This document shows, one piece after another, positions 8,701 through 16,566 of a stretch of 64,000 bases of DNA (positions are counted from its first letter, which is position 1; each line of letters opens with the position of its first letter). Location: the NCBI RefSeq assembly GCF_000010665.1, contig NC_012796.1, forward strand, positions 186,001 through 250,000, in the 5' to 3' direction. The DNA is from Solidesulfovibrio magneticus RS-1. Its GTDB lineage: Bacteria; Desulfobacterota; Desulfovibrionia; Desulfovibrionales; Desulfovibrionaceae. The notes below the pieces were generated by a model that was given only the letters and a program-made list of their open reading frames with translations, did no database searches and had not been told where the DNA came from. The position numbers and the translations under genes were made by a program.

Positions 8701-8756
8701 GCCTCCGGCGGGCGGGGGGATGATCCCCCCGGGCCCCGGCGATGGGAAAAGGGTTT
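8701..8756 (+). repeat. Dispersed GC-rich hairpin element, copy 1
   Basis: Begins GCCTCCGGCGGGC and contains GGGGGGATGATCCCCCC (hairpin 8714-8732 with flanking C/G), ending near GATGGG. It belongs to the family also seen near 18.5, 22.8, 25.2, 40.4, 48.7, 53.7 and 60.7 kb. Here it sits in the leader of the arsC-type gene. On the minus strand its edge supplies the GGAGGC ribosome-binding sequence for the TTG start. Confidence 0.65.
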
Positions 8757-8885
8757 ATTCGGGTTGCTGGCGCAGCCCACGTTTCAGGCGGCGCGTCTTG
8801 GGAAAATACCATGGGGTTTTTCAAATAAACAACGGTTTTCACACGTGGCCGGCAAAACGCGTTCTGCACGCGTTACCGCCAGTGT

Positions 8886-8920
8886 CGCGTCCCTTAAGAA
8901 ATACGACAGTATTTGTTAAG
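8886..8920 (-). promoter_or_regulatory. Conserved promoter/operator-like element, copy B (arsC upstream)
   Basis: Contains the palindrome AAATAC-GACA-GTATTT (8899-8914). On the minus strand the element aligns with copy A upstream of hydE (1244-1278) over about 35 bp. TTAACA and TAAGGG flank the palindrome at 17-bp spacing, so the palindrome could lie between -35 and -10 boxes. It is about 190 bp upstream of the arsC-type gene at 8271-8696. The regulator is unknown. Confidence 0.55.
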
Positions 8921-8983
8921 ACAAATTCATGGCGTTAGTCTGTTGCCAGCGAATTGTCCGGTATGCTTTTCGTGGACACGACA

Positions 8984-9436
8984 CTAGGCCCGGTCGCCCA
9001 AGGGACGGGCGGCCTCGCCGGCCAGTTCCCGGGCCAGGACGGCCATGCGCGCCTTGATGGCGTCGCGGATGCCCCGCACCGCCTCCAGGCGCTCTTCCTC
9101 GGTCCCGGTGACGGTGGCCGGGTCCGGGAAGGGCAGATGCAGCCGCCGGGCCACGCCCGGAAACACGGGGCACTTGCCCTCCAGGGACTCCTCGCACACG
9201 GTGATGACGGCGTCGTAGAGTTTGCCGTCGCGGAACAGATCAAAGACCTTGCGGGTCTTTTTCTCGGACAGGTCAAGGCCCTCCTCGGCCATGACGGCGA
9301 CCACGAGCGGGTTGATCACCGTGGGATCAAGACCGGCGCTTTCGACGGTCACGCCGTCGCCGGCCATTTGCCGCAAAAAGGCCTCCGCCATCTGGCTGCG
9401 GGCGCTGTTGTGCACGCAGATGAAAAGCACGCGCAT
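8984..9436 (-). CDS. arsC: Second arsenate reductase / low-molecular-weight phosphatase-like protein
   Basis: 150-aa member of the ArsC/LMW-PTP family with P-loop CVHNSARSQMAEAF (CX5R) at residues 7-20 and a distal pair of cysteines in VCEESLEGKCPVFPG. A PFPDP motif near the expected catalytic-acid region follows. It differs from the neighbouring copy in the P-loop (CVHNSAR against CTGNSCR), so this is not a recent duplicate. The ATG at 9436 follows AAGGAGGATTTC, a strong ribosome site. Both copies lie on the minus strand, but the second has its own upstream element (8886-8920). Substrate, arsenate or phosphotyrosine, is not proven. Confidence 0.82.
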   Translation of the reverse strand: MRVLFICVHNSARSQMAEAFLRQMAGDGVTVESAGLDPTVINPLVVAVMAEEGLDLSEKKTRKVFDLFRDGKLYDAVITVCEESLEGKCPVFPGVARRLHLPFPDPATVTGTEEERLEAVRGIRDAIKARMAVLARELAGEAARPLGDRA

Positions 9437-9731
9437 GAAATCCTCCTTGTCAACCGGATGCCCCGGCATAGCCCGACGCCGTGGCATTTCTGTTACAGAC
9501 GCGGCGGGCACGCCACATGCCCAGGCCAGACGACCAAGGGAAAAACGGCGAAAGCTCCTGCCGGCCCGTCCAATGGTTCCCCGGCCATGCCCCTGCCCGT
9601 CGCGTCGCGAGTTCCCCTGGCCTCTCTCCACAGGCTGGCGTTTCCTTTTGTCCTGTCCGGCAAACAACGGGGCGGATTTTTCAAACTACCAAAATCATGC
9701 GGCATATATTTACCCACGACCCACACCCATG

Positions 9732-9804
9732 GGGCAAGTCGTCCCACGACGGGCCAGTGTCCCCTTTTTACCCAACGCGCCCTGAAGCGTGGGACAACTT
9801 GTCC
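9732..9804. promoter_or_regulatory. Twin inverted 16-bp sites, candidate enhancer (UAS) for sigma-54 adh promoter
   Basis: GGGCAAGTCGTCCCAC (9732-9747) and, inverted, GTGGGACAACTTGTCC (9789-9804) match at 14 of 16 positions. Centres are 57 bp apart and lie about 165-225 bp before the -24/-12 element. The second contains the palindrome GGACAA-C-TTGTCC. This is the usual place for NtrC-type activator binding, and an NtrC-type regulator is encoded at 21470-22801. The rest of the 9437-10070 gap contains no gene. Confidence 0.65.
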
Positions 9805-9959
9805 AACTGCTGGTAAGATACTGTTTTTGTGTGATTTTTGTGTGTCGGGACGGCAAGGGGGCCGGTATGGGCGGGCGAGATGGGACGTTGGGCGGCCAGA
9901 CTGCCCCCGGGGCAAAAAGGTCTGACGTTTTAAACGCTTGAAATACATGGACCACCAAG

Positions 9960-9977
9960 TTGGCCCGGGAATTGCTC
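9960..9977 (+). promoter_or_regulatory. Sigma-54 (-24/-12) promoter of adh
   Basis: TTGGCCCGGGAATTGCTC fits the sigma-54 consensus TTGGCACG-N4-TTGCW except for C in place of A. The invariant GG (9962-9963) and GC (9974-9975) are 10 nt apart. Transcription would start near 9987, giving a leader of about 85 nt before the adh ATG. Confidence 0.85.
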
Positions 9978-10070
9978 TAGAAGGGGCAACGTTTACGCAT
10001 ACGCCAAACGGAAATCAGGTTTGGGGTCCGTTCGCAAAACCATAACCTTAACCACAGTGAGGTTGGCACC

Positions 10071-11252
10071 ATGGCTGTTCGCGAGCAAGTTTACGGTTTC
10101 TTCATTCCCAGCGTGACCCTTATCGGCATCGGCGCCGCCAAGGCCATCCCCGAGAAGATCAAAGCCCTGGGCGGCAGCAAACCGCTGATCGTCACCGACA
10201 AGGGCGTGGTCAAGGTCGGCATCTGCAAGCAGGTCACCGATCTCCTCGACGCCGCCGGGATGAAGTACCATGTGTACGACGAGACCATCCCCAACCCCAC
10301 CGACGAAAACGTCCACAAGGGCGTGGAAGTCTACAAGGCCAACGGCTGCGACAGCCTCATCACCCTGGGCGGCGGCTCCTCCCACGACTGCGGCAAGGGC
10401 GTCGGCCTGGTCGTGACCAACGGCGGCAAGATCCATGACTACGAAGGCGTGGACAAGTCCTCCAAGTCCTTCATGCCCTACCTGGCCGTCAACACCACGG
10501 CCGGCACCGCCTCGGAAATGACCCGCTTCTGCATCATCACCGACCTGTCCCGCCACGTGAAGATGGCCATCGTTGACTGGCGCGTCACCCCGCACATCGC
10601 CATCAACGACCCGGTCCTCATGGTCGGCATGCCCCCGGCGCTGACCGCCGCCACCGGCATGGACGCCCTGACCCACGCCGTGGAAGCCTTCGTGTCCACC
10701 ATCGCCAACCCGATGACCGACGCCTGCGCCATCGAAGCCTTCAAGCTGATCTTCAAGTACCTGCGCAAGGCCGTGGCCAACGGACAGGACATGGAAGCCC
10801 GCGAAGGCATGTGCTTCGCCGAATACCTGGCCGGCATGGCCTTCAACAACGCCTCCCTGGGCCACGTCCACGCCATGGCGCACCAGCTGGGCGGCTTCTA
10901 TGACCTGCCGCACGGCGAATGCAACGCCATCCTGCTGCCCCACGTCGAGAAGTTCAACCTGATCGCCAAGGCCGAGAAGTTCGCCGCCATGGCCGAGATC
11001 ATGGGCGAGAACATCGCCGGCCTGTCCACCCGCGACGCCGCCGAACTGGCGCTCAAGGCCATCCGCCAGCTGTCCGCCGACGTCGGCATCCCGTCCGGCC
11101 TCATCGAGCTTGGCAAGAAGTACGGTAAGGACGTCAAGGCCTCTGACATCCCGACCATGACCGGCAACGCCCAGAAGGACGCCTGCGGCTTCACCAACCC
11201 CCGCTGCCCGACCGACAAGGACGTTTCCGACATCTACACCGCCGCCCTGTAA
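10071..11252 (+). CDS. adh: Iron-containing alcohol dehydrogenase
   Basis: 393-aa cytosolic NAD-dependent group III alcohol dehydrogenase, interconverting primary alcohols such as ethanol with aldehydes. Visible are the dinucleotide-binding GGGSSHDCGKG, the GTASEMTRFCIITD stretch and metal-ligand segments (DALTHAVEAFVSTIANPMTD; HAMAHQLGGFYDLPHGECNAILLPHV). Length matches the Desulfovibrio Adh next to hdr-flx genes. It is preceded by a sigma-54 promoter and GTGAGGT ribosome site and followed by its own terminator, so it can be expressed separately from hdrC. In D. vulgaris, Adh and the Hdr-Flx complex act together in ethanol metabolism; the same coupling through NADH is inferred here. Confidence 0.95.
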   Translation: MAVREQVYGFFIPSVTLIGIGAAKAIPEKIKALGGSKPLIVTDKGVVKVGICKQVTDLLDAAGMKYHVYDETIPNPTDENVHKGVEVYKANGCDSLITLGGGSSHDCGKGVGLVVTNGGKIHDYEGVDKSSKSFMPYLAVNTTAGTASEMTRFCIITDLSRHVKMAIVDWRVTPHIAINDPVLMVGMPPALTAATGMDALTHAVEAFVSTIANPMTDACAIEAFKLIFKYLRKAVANGQDMEAREGMCFAEYLAGMAFNNASLGHVHAMAHQLGGFYDLPHGECNAILLPHVEKFNLIAKAEKFAAMAEIMGENIAGLSTRDAAELALKAIRQLSADVGIPSGLIELGKKYGKDVKASDIPTMTGNAQKDACGFTNPRCPTDKDVSDIYTAAL

Positions 11253-11275
11253 CAATCAGGAACGCGGGATGCGAA

Positions 11276-11301
11276 AGGGGGGCCTTCGGGCCCCCCTCTT
11301 G
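11276..11301 (+). terminator. Intrinsic terminator after adh
   Basis: GGGGGGCC, a TTCG tetraloop region, then GGCCCCCC and CTCTT, 25 bp after the adh stop. A UUCG loop on a GC-rich stem is typical of strong terminators. It separates adh from the hdr-flx genes. Confidence 0.85.
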
Positions 11302-11410
11302 ACGAGCAGCCCAGGGAACCTTTCCGGGCGGCTCCGTCAGGCGCAAACGACGATAACGGCAATCCGGCATGGCCTAAGGCCGTGGCAGCGACCCGGCCAT
11401 GTCTTTTTGC

Positions 11411-11536
11411 GGACGCATTCTCAGGCCGAAAATGCGTCCGAACGGACCGAAAATGCGGCCCATGTCGGCCGAAATTTTCCGACTTTGTACCAAAATGGCA
11501 CAAGGTCACTATGCCAAAAATCTGGAGCTTTGGCAT
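11411..11536. promoter_or_regulatory. Inverted repeats upstream of hdrC, candidate regulator sites
   Basis: Two clear inverted repeats occur here: GGACGCATT (11411-11419) with AATGCGTCC (11431-11439), and ATGCCAAA (11511-11518) with TTTGGCAT (11529-11536). A further TGGCA at about 11496 makes three TGGCA/TGCCA half-sites. They lie 130-260 bp before the putative sigma-54 promoter at 11663, a suitable distance for enhancer binding. They do not match the twin sites before adh. The 11302-11718 gap has no gene. Confidence 0.4.
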
Positions 11537-11662
11537 AACCACGCTACTACATTCGGTTTTTTCCTCCAGGCTCGACGCCCGGTCCGGGGTGGCAAACACC
11601 TGACCGCCGTGCTATCCACCCCGGACTGCGGTCGTCGTGCCCGCCGGGGGGGTCTGGGCGTC

Positions 11663-11680
11663 TGGGCGCTCCGCTTGCGA
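11663..11680 (+). promoter_or_regulatory. Putative sigma-54 promoter of the hdr-flx operon
   Basis: TGGGCGCTCCGCTTGCGA has GG (11665-11666) and GC (11677-11678) exactly 10 nt apart and TTGC at the -12 box. It deviates from the consensus at T2, A6 and G8. A start near 11690 would leave about 30 nt before hdrC. It is weaker than the adh promoter. Confidence 0.5.
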
Positions 11681-11718
11681 TAGTGTCGTCACCTTTCACG
11701 TCAACCGGATAGGATCGA

Positions 11719-12279
11719 ATGAACATCATCAATCTCACCCGCGATTATGACGAGGATTTCGTTCACAGGGTGGAGGAGGAGTCCGGTCAGAACGTCAGCC
11801 TGTGCTACCAGTGCGGGAACTGCACGGCCGGCTGTCCGTACACCTTTGCCTACGACATCCCCGTCAGTCAGATCATGCGCCTTGTCCAGGCCGGCCAGAA
11901 AAAGACCGTGCTCTCCAGCAAGTCCATCTGGCTGTGCGCCACCTGCGAATCCTGCACCACCCGCTGCCCCAACATGATCGACGTCGCCTGCGTCATGGAC
12001 GTGCTGCGCCACATGGCCCGCCGCGAGGGCTTGGCCGCCGTGCCCCAGGTCAAGACCTTCTGGGACAGCTTCCTGGATTCCGTGCGCGCCCACGGCCGGG
12101 TTTTCGAACTCGGACTGCTCATCAACTACGTGACCAAGACCGGCCGGTTCTGGACCGACATGGACCTCGGCCCCAAGATCCTGCCCAAGGGCAAGCTCGC
12201 GTTCAAGCCCCACGACATCCAGGGCAAAGAACACGTGGCCCGGATTTTCGAGCGTTTTGAGAGGGAGTCCAACTCATGA
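11719..12279 (+). CDS. hdrC: Heterodisulfide reductase-like subunit HdrC
   Basis: 186-aa iron-sulfur subunit that passes electrons between HdrA and HdrB. Two CxxCxxCxxxC motifs for [4Fe-4S] clusters are present: C29-C32-C35-C39 (CYQCGNCTAGCP) and C73-C76-C79-C83 (CATCESCTTRCP). The C-terminal half is helical and continues past the cluster domain as usual for HdrC. The ATG is preceded by GGATAGGATCGA. It overlaps hdrB by 4 nt (ATGA). First gene of the hdrCBA-flxDCBA operon. Confidence 0.93.
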   Translation: MNIINLTRDYDEDFVHRVEEESGQNVSLCYQCGNCTAGCPYTFAYDIPVSQIMRLVQAGQKKTVLSSKSIWLCATCESCTTRCPNMIDVACVMDVLRHMARREGLAAVPQVKTFWDSFLDSVRAHGRVFELGLLINYVTKTGRFWTDMDLGPKILPKGKLAFKPHDIQGKEHVARIFERFERESNS

Positions 12280-13157
12280 GCGAAGCCATCGCCTACTACC
12301 CGGGCTGTTCGGGCCTGGGCACGTCCAAAGAGTACGACACCTCCACCCGGGCCGTGTGCGCCGCCCTGGGGCTGTCCCTGGTGGACATCCCGGACTGGAG
12401 CTGCTGCGGCTCGTCTCCGGCCCACACCAAGGACCACGTGCTCTCCGCCGCCCTGGCCGCCCGCAACCTGCAGCTCGTGTCCGACATGGGCCTTAAGGCC
12501 GCGGCCACGCCCTGCCCGAGCTGCCTGACCAACCTGCGCACGGCCAACCACCGCTGCGAGGCCGCGCCCTTTAAAGCCAAGGTCGACAAGCTCCTGGACG
12601 ATCCCTACGCCGGCGGCGTCAACGCCGTGTCCGTGCTCCAGGCCCTGGTCGAGATGGTCGGGCTGGACGCCGTGAAATCGGCCACCCGTACGCCGCTCAA
12701 GGGCCTCAAGGTGGCTTGCTACTACGGCTGCATCATGAACCGGCCGCCCGAGCTCATGGCCTTTGACGACTGCGAAAACCCCATGGCCATGGACAACATC
12801 CTGGCCGCCATGGGGGCCGAGGTCGTGCCCTTTCCGCTCAAGGTCGAGTGCTGCGGGGCCTCCTACGGCATCCCCCGGCCCGACGTCGTGGCCAAGCTCT
12901 CCGGCAAGCTCCTGGACGCCGCGGTCAGCGTCGGCGCGGACATGGTCGCCGTGGCCTGCCCCCTGTGCCAGATGAACCTGGATCTGCGCCAGGGCCAGGT
13001 CAACCGCGCCGGCGGCACCAACTACCGGATGCCGGTCCCTTACTTCACCCAGCTCATGGCCGTGGCCCTGAACATCGCGGACGAGGACATCGGGTTTGGC
13101 AAGCTCTGCGTGGACCCCAGGCCCGTCCTTTCCAAGGCCCTTGCGGTCGCGGACTAA
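12276..13157 (+). CDS. hdrB: Heterodisulfide reductase-like subunit HdrB (CCG domains)
   Basis: 293-aa catalytic-type subunit carrying two cysteine-rich CCG domains: C43-C44 (WSCCGSSPAH) with upstream C11, and C192-C193 (VECCGASYG) with further C80, C83 and C152. In methanogens these domains hold noncubane [4Fe-4S] clusters that reduce a heterodisulfide. In Desulfovibrio the natural substrate is thought to be a thiol-disulfide such as that of DsrC, which is knowledge of the family and not visible here. Translationally coupled to hdrC; hdrA follows after 19 nt. Confidence 0.93.
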   Translation: MSEAIAYYPGCSGLGTSKEYDTSTRAVCAALGLSLVDIPDWSCCGSSPAHTKDHVLSAALAARNLQLVSDMGLKAAATPCPSCLTNLRTANHRCEAAPFKAKVDKLLDDPYAGGVNAVSVLQALVEMVGLDAVKSATRTPLKGLKVACYYGCIMNRPPELMAFDDCENPMAMDNILAAMGAEVVPFPLKVECCGASYGIPRPDVVAKLSGKLLDAAVSVGADMVAVACPLCQMNLDLRQGQVNRAGGTNYRMPVPYFTQLMAVALNIADEDIGFGKLCVDPRPVLSKALAVAD

Positions 13158-13176
13158 CAGCGAGGGAGCATAGGCA

Positions 13177-15135
13177 ATGCGAATCGGCGTTTTCGTCTGC
13201 CACTGCGGCAGCAACATCGAAGGCACGGTGGACACCGCGACCGTGGCCAAGGCGTCCCTGGATTTTCCCGAGGTCGTCTACGCCACGGACACCATGTACG
13301 CCTGCTCGGAACCCGGCCAGGACGGCATCATCCAGGCCATCAAAGACAAAAACCTTACCGGCGTGGTGGTGGCTTCCTGCACCCCGCGCATGCACGAGCC
13401 CACCTTCCGCAAGGCCGTCGAACGGGCGGGGCTTAACCGCTTCATGTTCGAAATGGCCAACATCCGCGAGCACGTCTCCTGGATCGGCCGGGACCGCGAG
13501 GCCAATACCAACAAGTCCGTGGATCTGGTGCGCATCGCCGTGGAAAAGCTGCGCCGCGACGCGCCGCTGATCCCCAGCAAGTTCTCGGTCAACAAGCGCG
13601 TCATGGTCATCGGCGGCGGCGTGGCCGGCATTCAGGCGGCCCTGGACTGCGCCGACGGCGGCCTTGAGGTCGTGCTGGTCGAGCGCGAATCCTCCATCGG
13701 CGGCAAGATGGCCAAGCTCGACAAGACCTTCCCCACGGTCGACTGTTCGAGCTGCATCCTGGGCCCCAAGATGGTCGACGTGGCCCAGCACCCCAACATC
13801 ACGCTCCACGCTTACGCCGAAGTCGATTCCATCGGCGGCTACGTGGGCAACTTCCAGGTGCAGGTCAAAAAACGCGCCACCTACGTCGATTGGGAACTGT
13901 GCACCGGCTGCGGGGCCTGCATGGAGAAGTGTCCGAGCAAGAAAAACCCGGACGCCTTCAACGAAAAGATCGGCCCCTGCACCTCCATCAACATTCCCTT
14001 TCCCCAGGCCATCCCGAAAAAAGCGGTCATCGACCCGAGCACCTGCCGCCAGTTCGTCAAGGGCAAGTGCGGCGTGTGCGCCAAGGTCTGCCCGACCAAG
14101 GCCATCCGCTACGACATGACCGATGAGATCGTCACCGAGGACGTCGGCGCCATCGTGGCCGCCACCGGCTACGACCTCTTCGACATCTCCAAGGTGACCG
14201 AGTACGGCGGCGGGCGCTACCCCGACGTCATCACCGGCCTGCAGTACGAGCGTCTGCTGTCGGCCTCCGGCCCCACCGGCGGCCACATCAAGCGGCCCTC
14301 GGACGGCAAGGAACCCAAAAACGTCGTCTTCATCCAGTGCGTGGGTTCGCGCGACAAGTCCCTGGACCGGCCGTACTGCTCGGGCTTCTGCTGCATGTAC
14401 ACGGCCAAGCAGACCATCCTGACCAAGGACCACATCCCGGATTCCCAGTCCTACGTCTTCTACATGGACATCCGCTCCCCCGGCAAAATGTACGACGAGT
14501 TCACCCGCCGGGCCATGGAAGAGTATGGCGCGCGCTACATCCGGGGCCGCGTGGCCATGGTCTACCCCAAGGGCGACAAGATGATCGTGCGCGGGGCCGA
14601 CACCCTGGCCGGCACCCAGGTCGAGATCGAAGCCGATCTGGTCGTTCTGGCCGCCGGCGCCGAAGCCGCCAAGGGCGCGCCCCAGCTGGCCGAGAAGCTG
14701 CGCATCTCCTACGACAAGTACGGCTTTTTCATGGAAAGCCATCCCAAGCTCAAGCCCGTGGAGACCAACACCGCCGGCGTCTATCTGGCCGGCTCCTGCC
14801 AGGGCCCCAAGGACATTCCCCAGTCCGTGGGCCAGGGCAGCGCCGCCGCCGCCAAGGTTTTGGCCCTGTTCTCCAAGGACATGCTGGAAAGCGATCCGCA
14901 GATCAGCCGCGTGGACATCAAGCGCTGCGTGGGCTGCGGCAAGTGCATCATGACCTGCCCGTTCAAGGCCATCAAGGAAGTCGAATTCCGGGGCCAGAAA
15001 AAGGCCGAGGTCATCGAGACCGTCTGCCAGGGCTGCGGCATCTGCACCTCCACCTGCCCCCAGGGGGCCATCCAGCTGTCGCACTTCACGGACAACCAAA
15101 TCCTCGCGGAGGTCAACGCCTTATGCCAGTCCTGA
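13177..15135 (+). CDS. hdrA: Heterodisulfide reductase-like subunit HdrA (FAD, multiple FeS)
   Basis: 652-aa bifurcating-type flavoprotein. An N-terminal HdrA-specific part (MRIGVFVCHCGSNIEGTVD) is followed by the FAD-binding VIGGGVAGIQAALD near residue 145. Then come ferredoxin-like clusters (CTGCGACMEKCPSKKNP; CRQFVKGKCGVCAKVCP), a conserved DCSSC segment and a C-terminal 2x[4Fe-4S] domain (CVGCGKCIMTCP; CQGCGICTSTCP). In the Hdr-Flx model its FAD splits electron pairs from NADH, via FlxA, to ferredoxin and to the HdrB disulfide site. Good AGGGAG ribosome site. It overlaps flxD by 13 nt. Confidence 0.95.
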   Translation: MRIGVFVCHCGSNIEGTVDTATVAKASLDFPEVVYATDTMYACSEPGQDGIIQAIKDKNLTGVVVASCTPRMHEPTFRKAVERAGLNRFMFEMANIREHVSWIGRDREANTNKSVDLVRIAVEKLRRDAPLIPSKFSVNKRVMVIGGGVAGIQAALDCADGGLEVVLVERESSIGGKMAKLDKTFPTVDCSSCILGPKMVDVAQHPNITLHAYAEVDSIGGYVGNFQVQVKKRATYVDWELCTGCGACMEKCPSKKNPDAFNEKIGPCTSINIPFPQAIPKKAVIDPSTCRQFVKGKCGVCAKVCPTKAIRYDMTDEIVTEDVGAIVAATGYDLFDISKVTEYGGGRYPDVITGLQYERLLSASGPTGGHIKRPSDGKEPKNVVFIQCVGSRDKSLDRPYCSGFCCMYTAKQTILTKDHIPDSQSYVFYMDIRSPGKMYDEFTRRAMEEYGARYIRGRVAMVYPKGDKMIVRGADTLAGTQVEIEADLVVLAAGAEAAKGAPQLAEKLRISYDKYGFFMESHPKLKPVETNTAGVYLAGSCQGPKDIPQSVGQGSAAAAKVLALFSKDMLESDPQISRVDIKRCVGCGKCIMTCPFKAIKEVEFRGQKKAEVIETVCQGCGICTSTCPQGAIQLSHFTDNQILAEVNALCQS

Positions 15136-15608
15136 CCGGCAAGGAACTGCGGATCGTCGGATTCCTGTGCAACTGGTGCTCCTACGGCGGCGCGGACACG
15201 GCAGGCGTTGGGCGGTTCAATCAGCCCACGGACCTGCGGATCATCCGCGTGCCCTGCTCCGGGCGCATTGATCCCCTGTTCATCGCCAAAACGCTGATAA
15301 ACGGCGCCGACGGCGTCCTCGTCTCCGGCTGCCACCCGCGTGACTGCCACTACGCCGAGGGCAACTTCTACGCCCGCCGGCGTCTGGAAGTCCTCAAGCG
15401 CTTCCTGCCTATCCTGGGCATCGACCCGGCCCGGTTCGACTACACCTGGGTCTCGGCCTCGGAAGGCCAGCGCTGGCAGAAGGTGGTGACGGTGTTCACC
15501 GAACAGATTCACGCCCTGGGACCGGCGACGCGCCACGAGAACGTGTCCCCGGAACTGTTGGCCAAGGTCGCTTCGGCCATCCAAGGAGGCAACCGTGTCG
15601 CGGCTTGA
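15123..15608 (+). CDS. flxD: FlxD, MvhD-like electron-transfer subunit
   Basis: 161-aa protein of the MvhD/HdrA-linker family, which in methanogens carries a [2Fe-2S] cluster and delivers electrons to HdrA. Cysteines occur in FLCNWCSYGGAD, PCSGR and SGCHPRDCHYAEGN, the conserved MvhD pattern. The ATG at 15123 lies inside the last codons of hdrA and the stop overlaps the flxC start, so both junctions are coupled. Presumed position in the complex: between FlxABC and HdrA. Confidence 0.9.
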   Translation: MPVLTGKELRIVGFLCNWCSYGGADTAGVGRFNQPTDLRIIRVPCSGRIDPLFIAKTLINGADGVLVSGCHPRDCHYAEGNFYARRRLEVLKRFLPILGIDPARFDYTWVSASEGQRWQKVVTVFTEQIHALGPATRHENVSPELLAKVASAIQGGNRVAA

Positions 15609-16566
15609 CGCTCTCAAAACCCGCATCAAGGAGGCTTTGCCCGGCCTTGAATGCGTCATCGGTTGGCAGAAAGGCTACGACGCCCTGCACAACACGCCGC
15701 TTTTCATCCGCGGCGAGGCCGACGTGGACAAGCTGGAGTGGGGGGCGCTCAACGTCCACAATCCGGCCGTCTACCTGCCGAGCTTTGCCGGCAAGAAGGT
15801 CGGCGTGGTGGTCAAGGGCTGCGACTCCCGCTCGGTGGTCGAACTGCTCCAGGAAAAACTCATTGACCGCGACAACGTCGTGATCTTCTCCGCCGGCTGC
15901 GACGGCGTGGTGGACATCGCCAAGGTGCGGGCCAAGCTGGCTGCCGCCGGATTAAACGCCGGCAACGCCGAAAAGGTGGCCGTGGACGGCAAGACCGTCA
16001 CCGTCACCGCCGCCGGCAAGGCCGTGTCCATGCCCATGGCCGAGGTGGCCGCCGACAAGTGCCTGCGCTGCCAGTTCCCCAACGCCGTGCTGGCCGACGC
16101 CTTTGTGGGCGACCCGGCTCCCCAGGTCCAGGCCGCGCCGGCCGCCGACGCCGACCTGGCCGCCCTGGACGCCATGAGCGTGCCCGAGCGCATGGCTTTC
16201 TGGCGCTACCACATGGACCGCTGCATCCGCTGCTACGCCTGCCGCAACGCCTGCCCCATGTGCGTGTGCCGCGACCACTGCATCGCCCAGAGCCGCGAGC
16301 CTCACTGGCTGAGCCAGGAAGACTCGGTGACGGAAAAGCTGATGTTCCAGGTGGTCCACGCCATGCACCTGGCCGGCCGGTGCACGGAATGCGGCGAATG
16401 CCAGCGGGCCTGCCCCATGGATATCCCGGTTCTGGCGCTCAAGAAGCACCTCAACCGCACCATCCACGACCTGTTTAATTACCAGGCCGGTGTTGACGTT
16501 GCCGCGATCCCGCCGCTTTTGCAGTTTAAGCTCGAGGAAGACAACATCAAGGAGCGAAGCTGGTAA
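15595..16566 (+). CDS. flxC: FlxC, ferredoxin-like iron-sulfur subunit of the Flx complex
   Basis: 323-aa protein. The N-terminal part resembles coenzyme F420 hydrogenase beta / 4Fe-4S dicluster proteins (VVVKGCDSRSVVELLQEKL; DKCLRCQFPN). The C-terminal part holds ferredoxin-type motifs (CIRCYACRNACPMCVCRDHC; CTECGECQRACPMDIPV). The GTG start at 15595 has a strong AAGGAGG site and overlaps flxD by 14 nt. Its stop overlaps the flxB start. Assigned to FlxC by order (flxDCBA) and domain type; naming of FlxB against FlxC rests on comparison with the D. vulgaris gene order from memory. Confidence 0.85.
   Translation: MSRLDALKTRIKEALPGLECVIGWQKGYDALHNTPLFIRGEADVDKLEWGALNVHNPAVYLPSFAGKKVGVVVKGCDSRSVVELLQEKLIDRDNVVIFSAGCDGVVDIAKVRAKLAAAGLNAGNAEKVAVDGKTVTVTAAGKAVSMPMAEVAADKCLRCQFPNAVLADAFVGDPAPQVQAAPAADADLAALDAMSVPERMAFWRYHMDRCIRCYACRNACPMCVCRDHCIAQSREPHWLSQEDSVTEKLMFQVVHAMHLAGRCTECGECQRACPMDIPVLALKKHLNRTIHDLFNYQAGVDVAAIPPLLQFKLEEDNIKERSW

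Noticed and set aside
8271-9436. Two arsC-type genes as a complete ars resistance operon.
   Set aside because: No arsR, arsB/acr3 or arsM lies next to them, and the two P-loops differ. They may equally be tyrosine phosphatases.
13054-15099. A 681-codon minus-strand frame opposite hdrA.
   Set aside because: hdrA on the other strand has full FAD and FeS motifs; the antisense product has no domain and biased composition.
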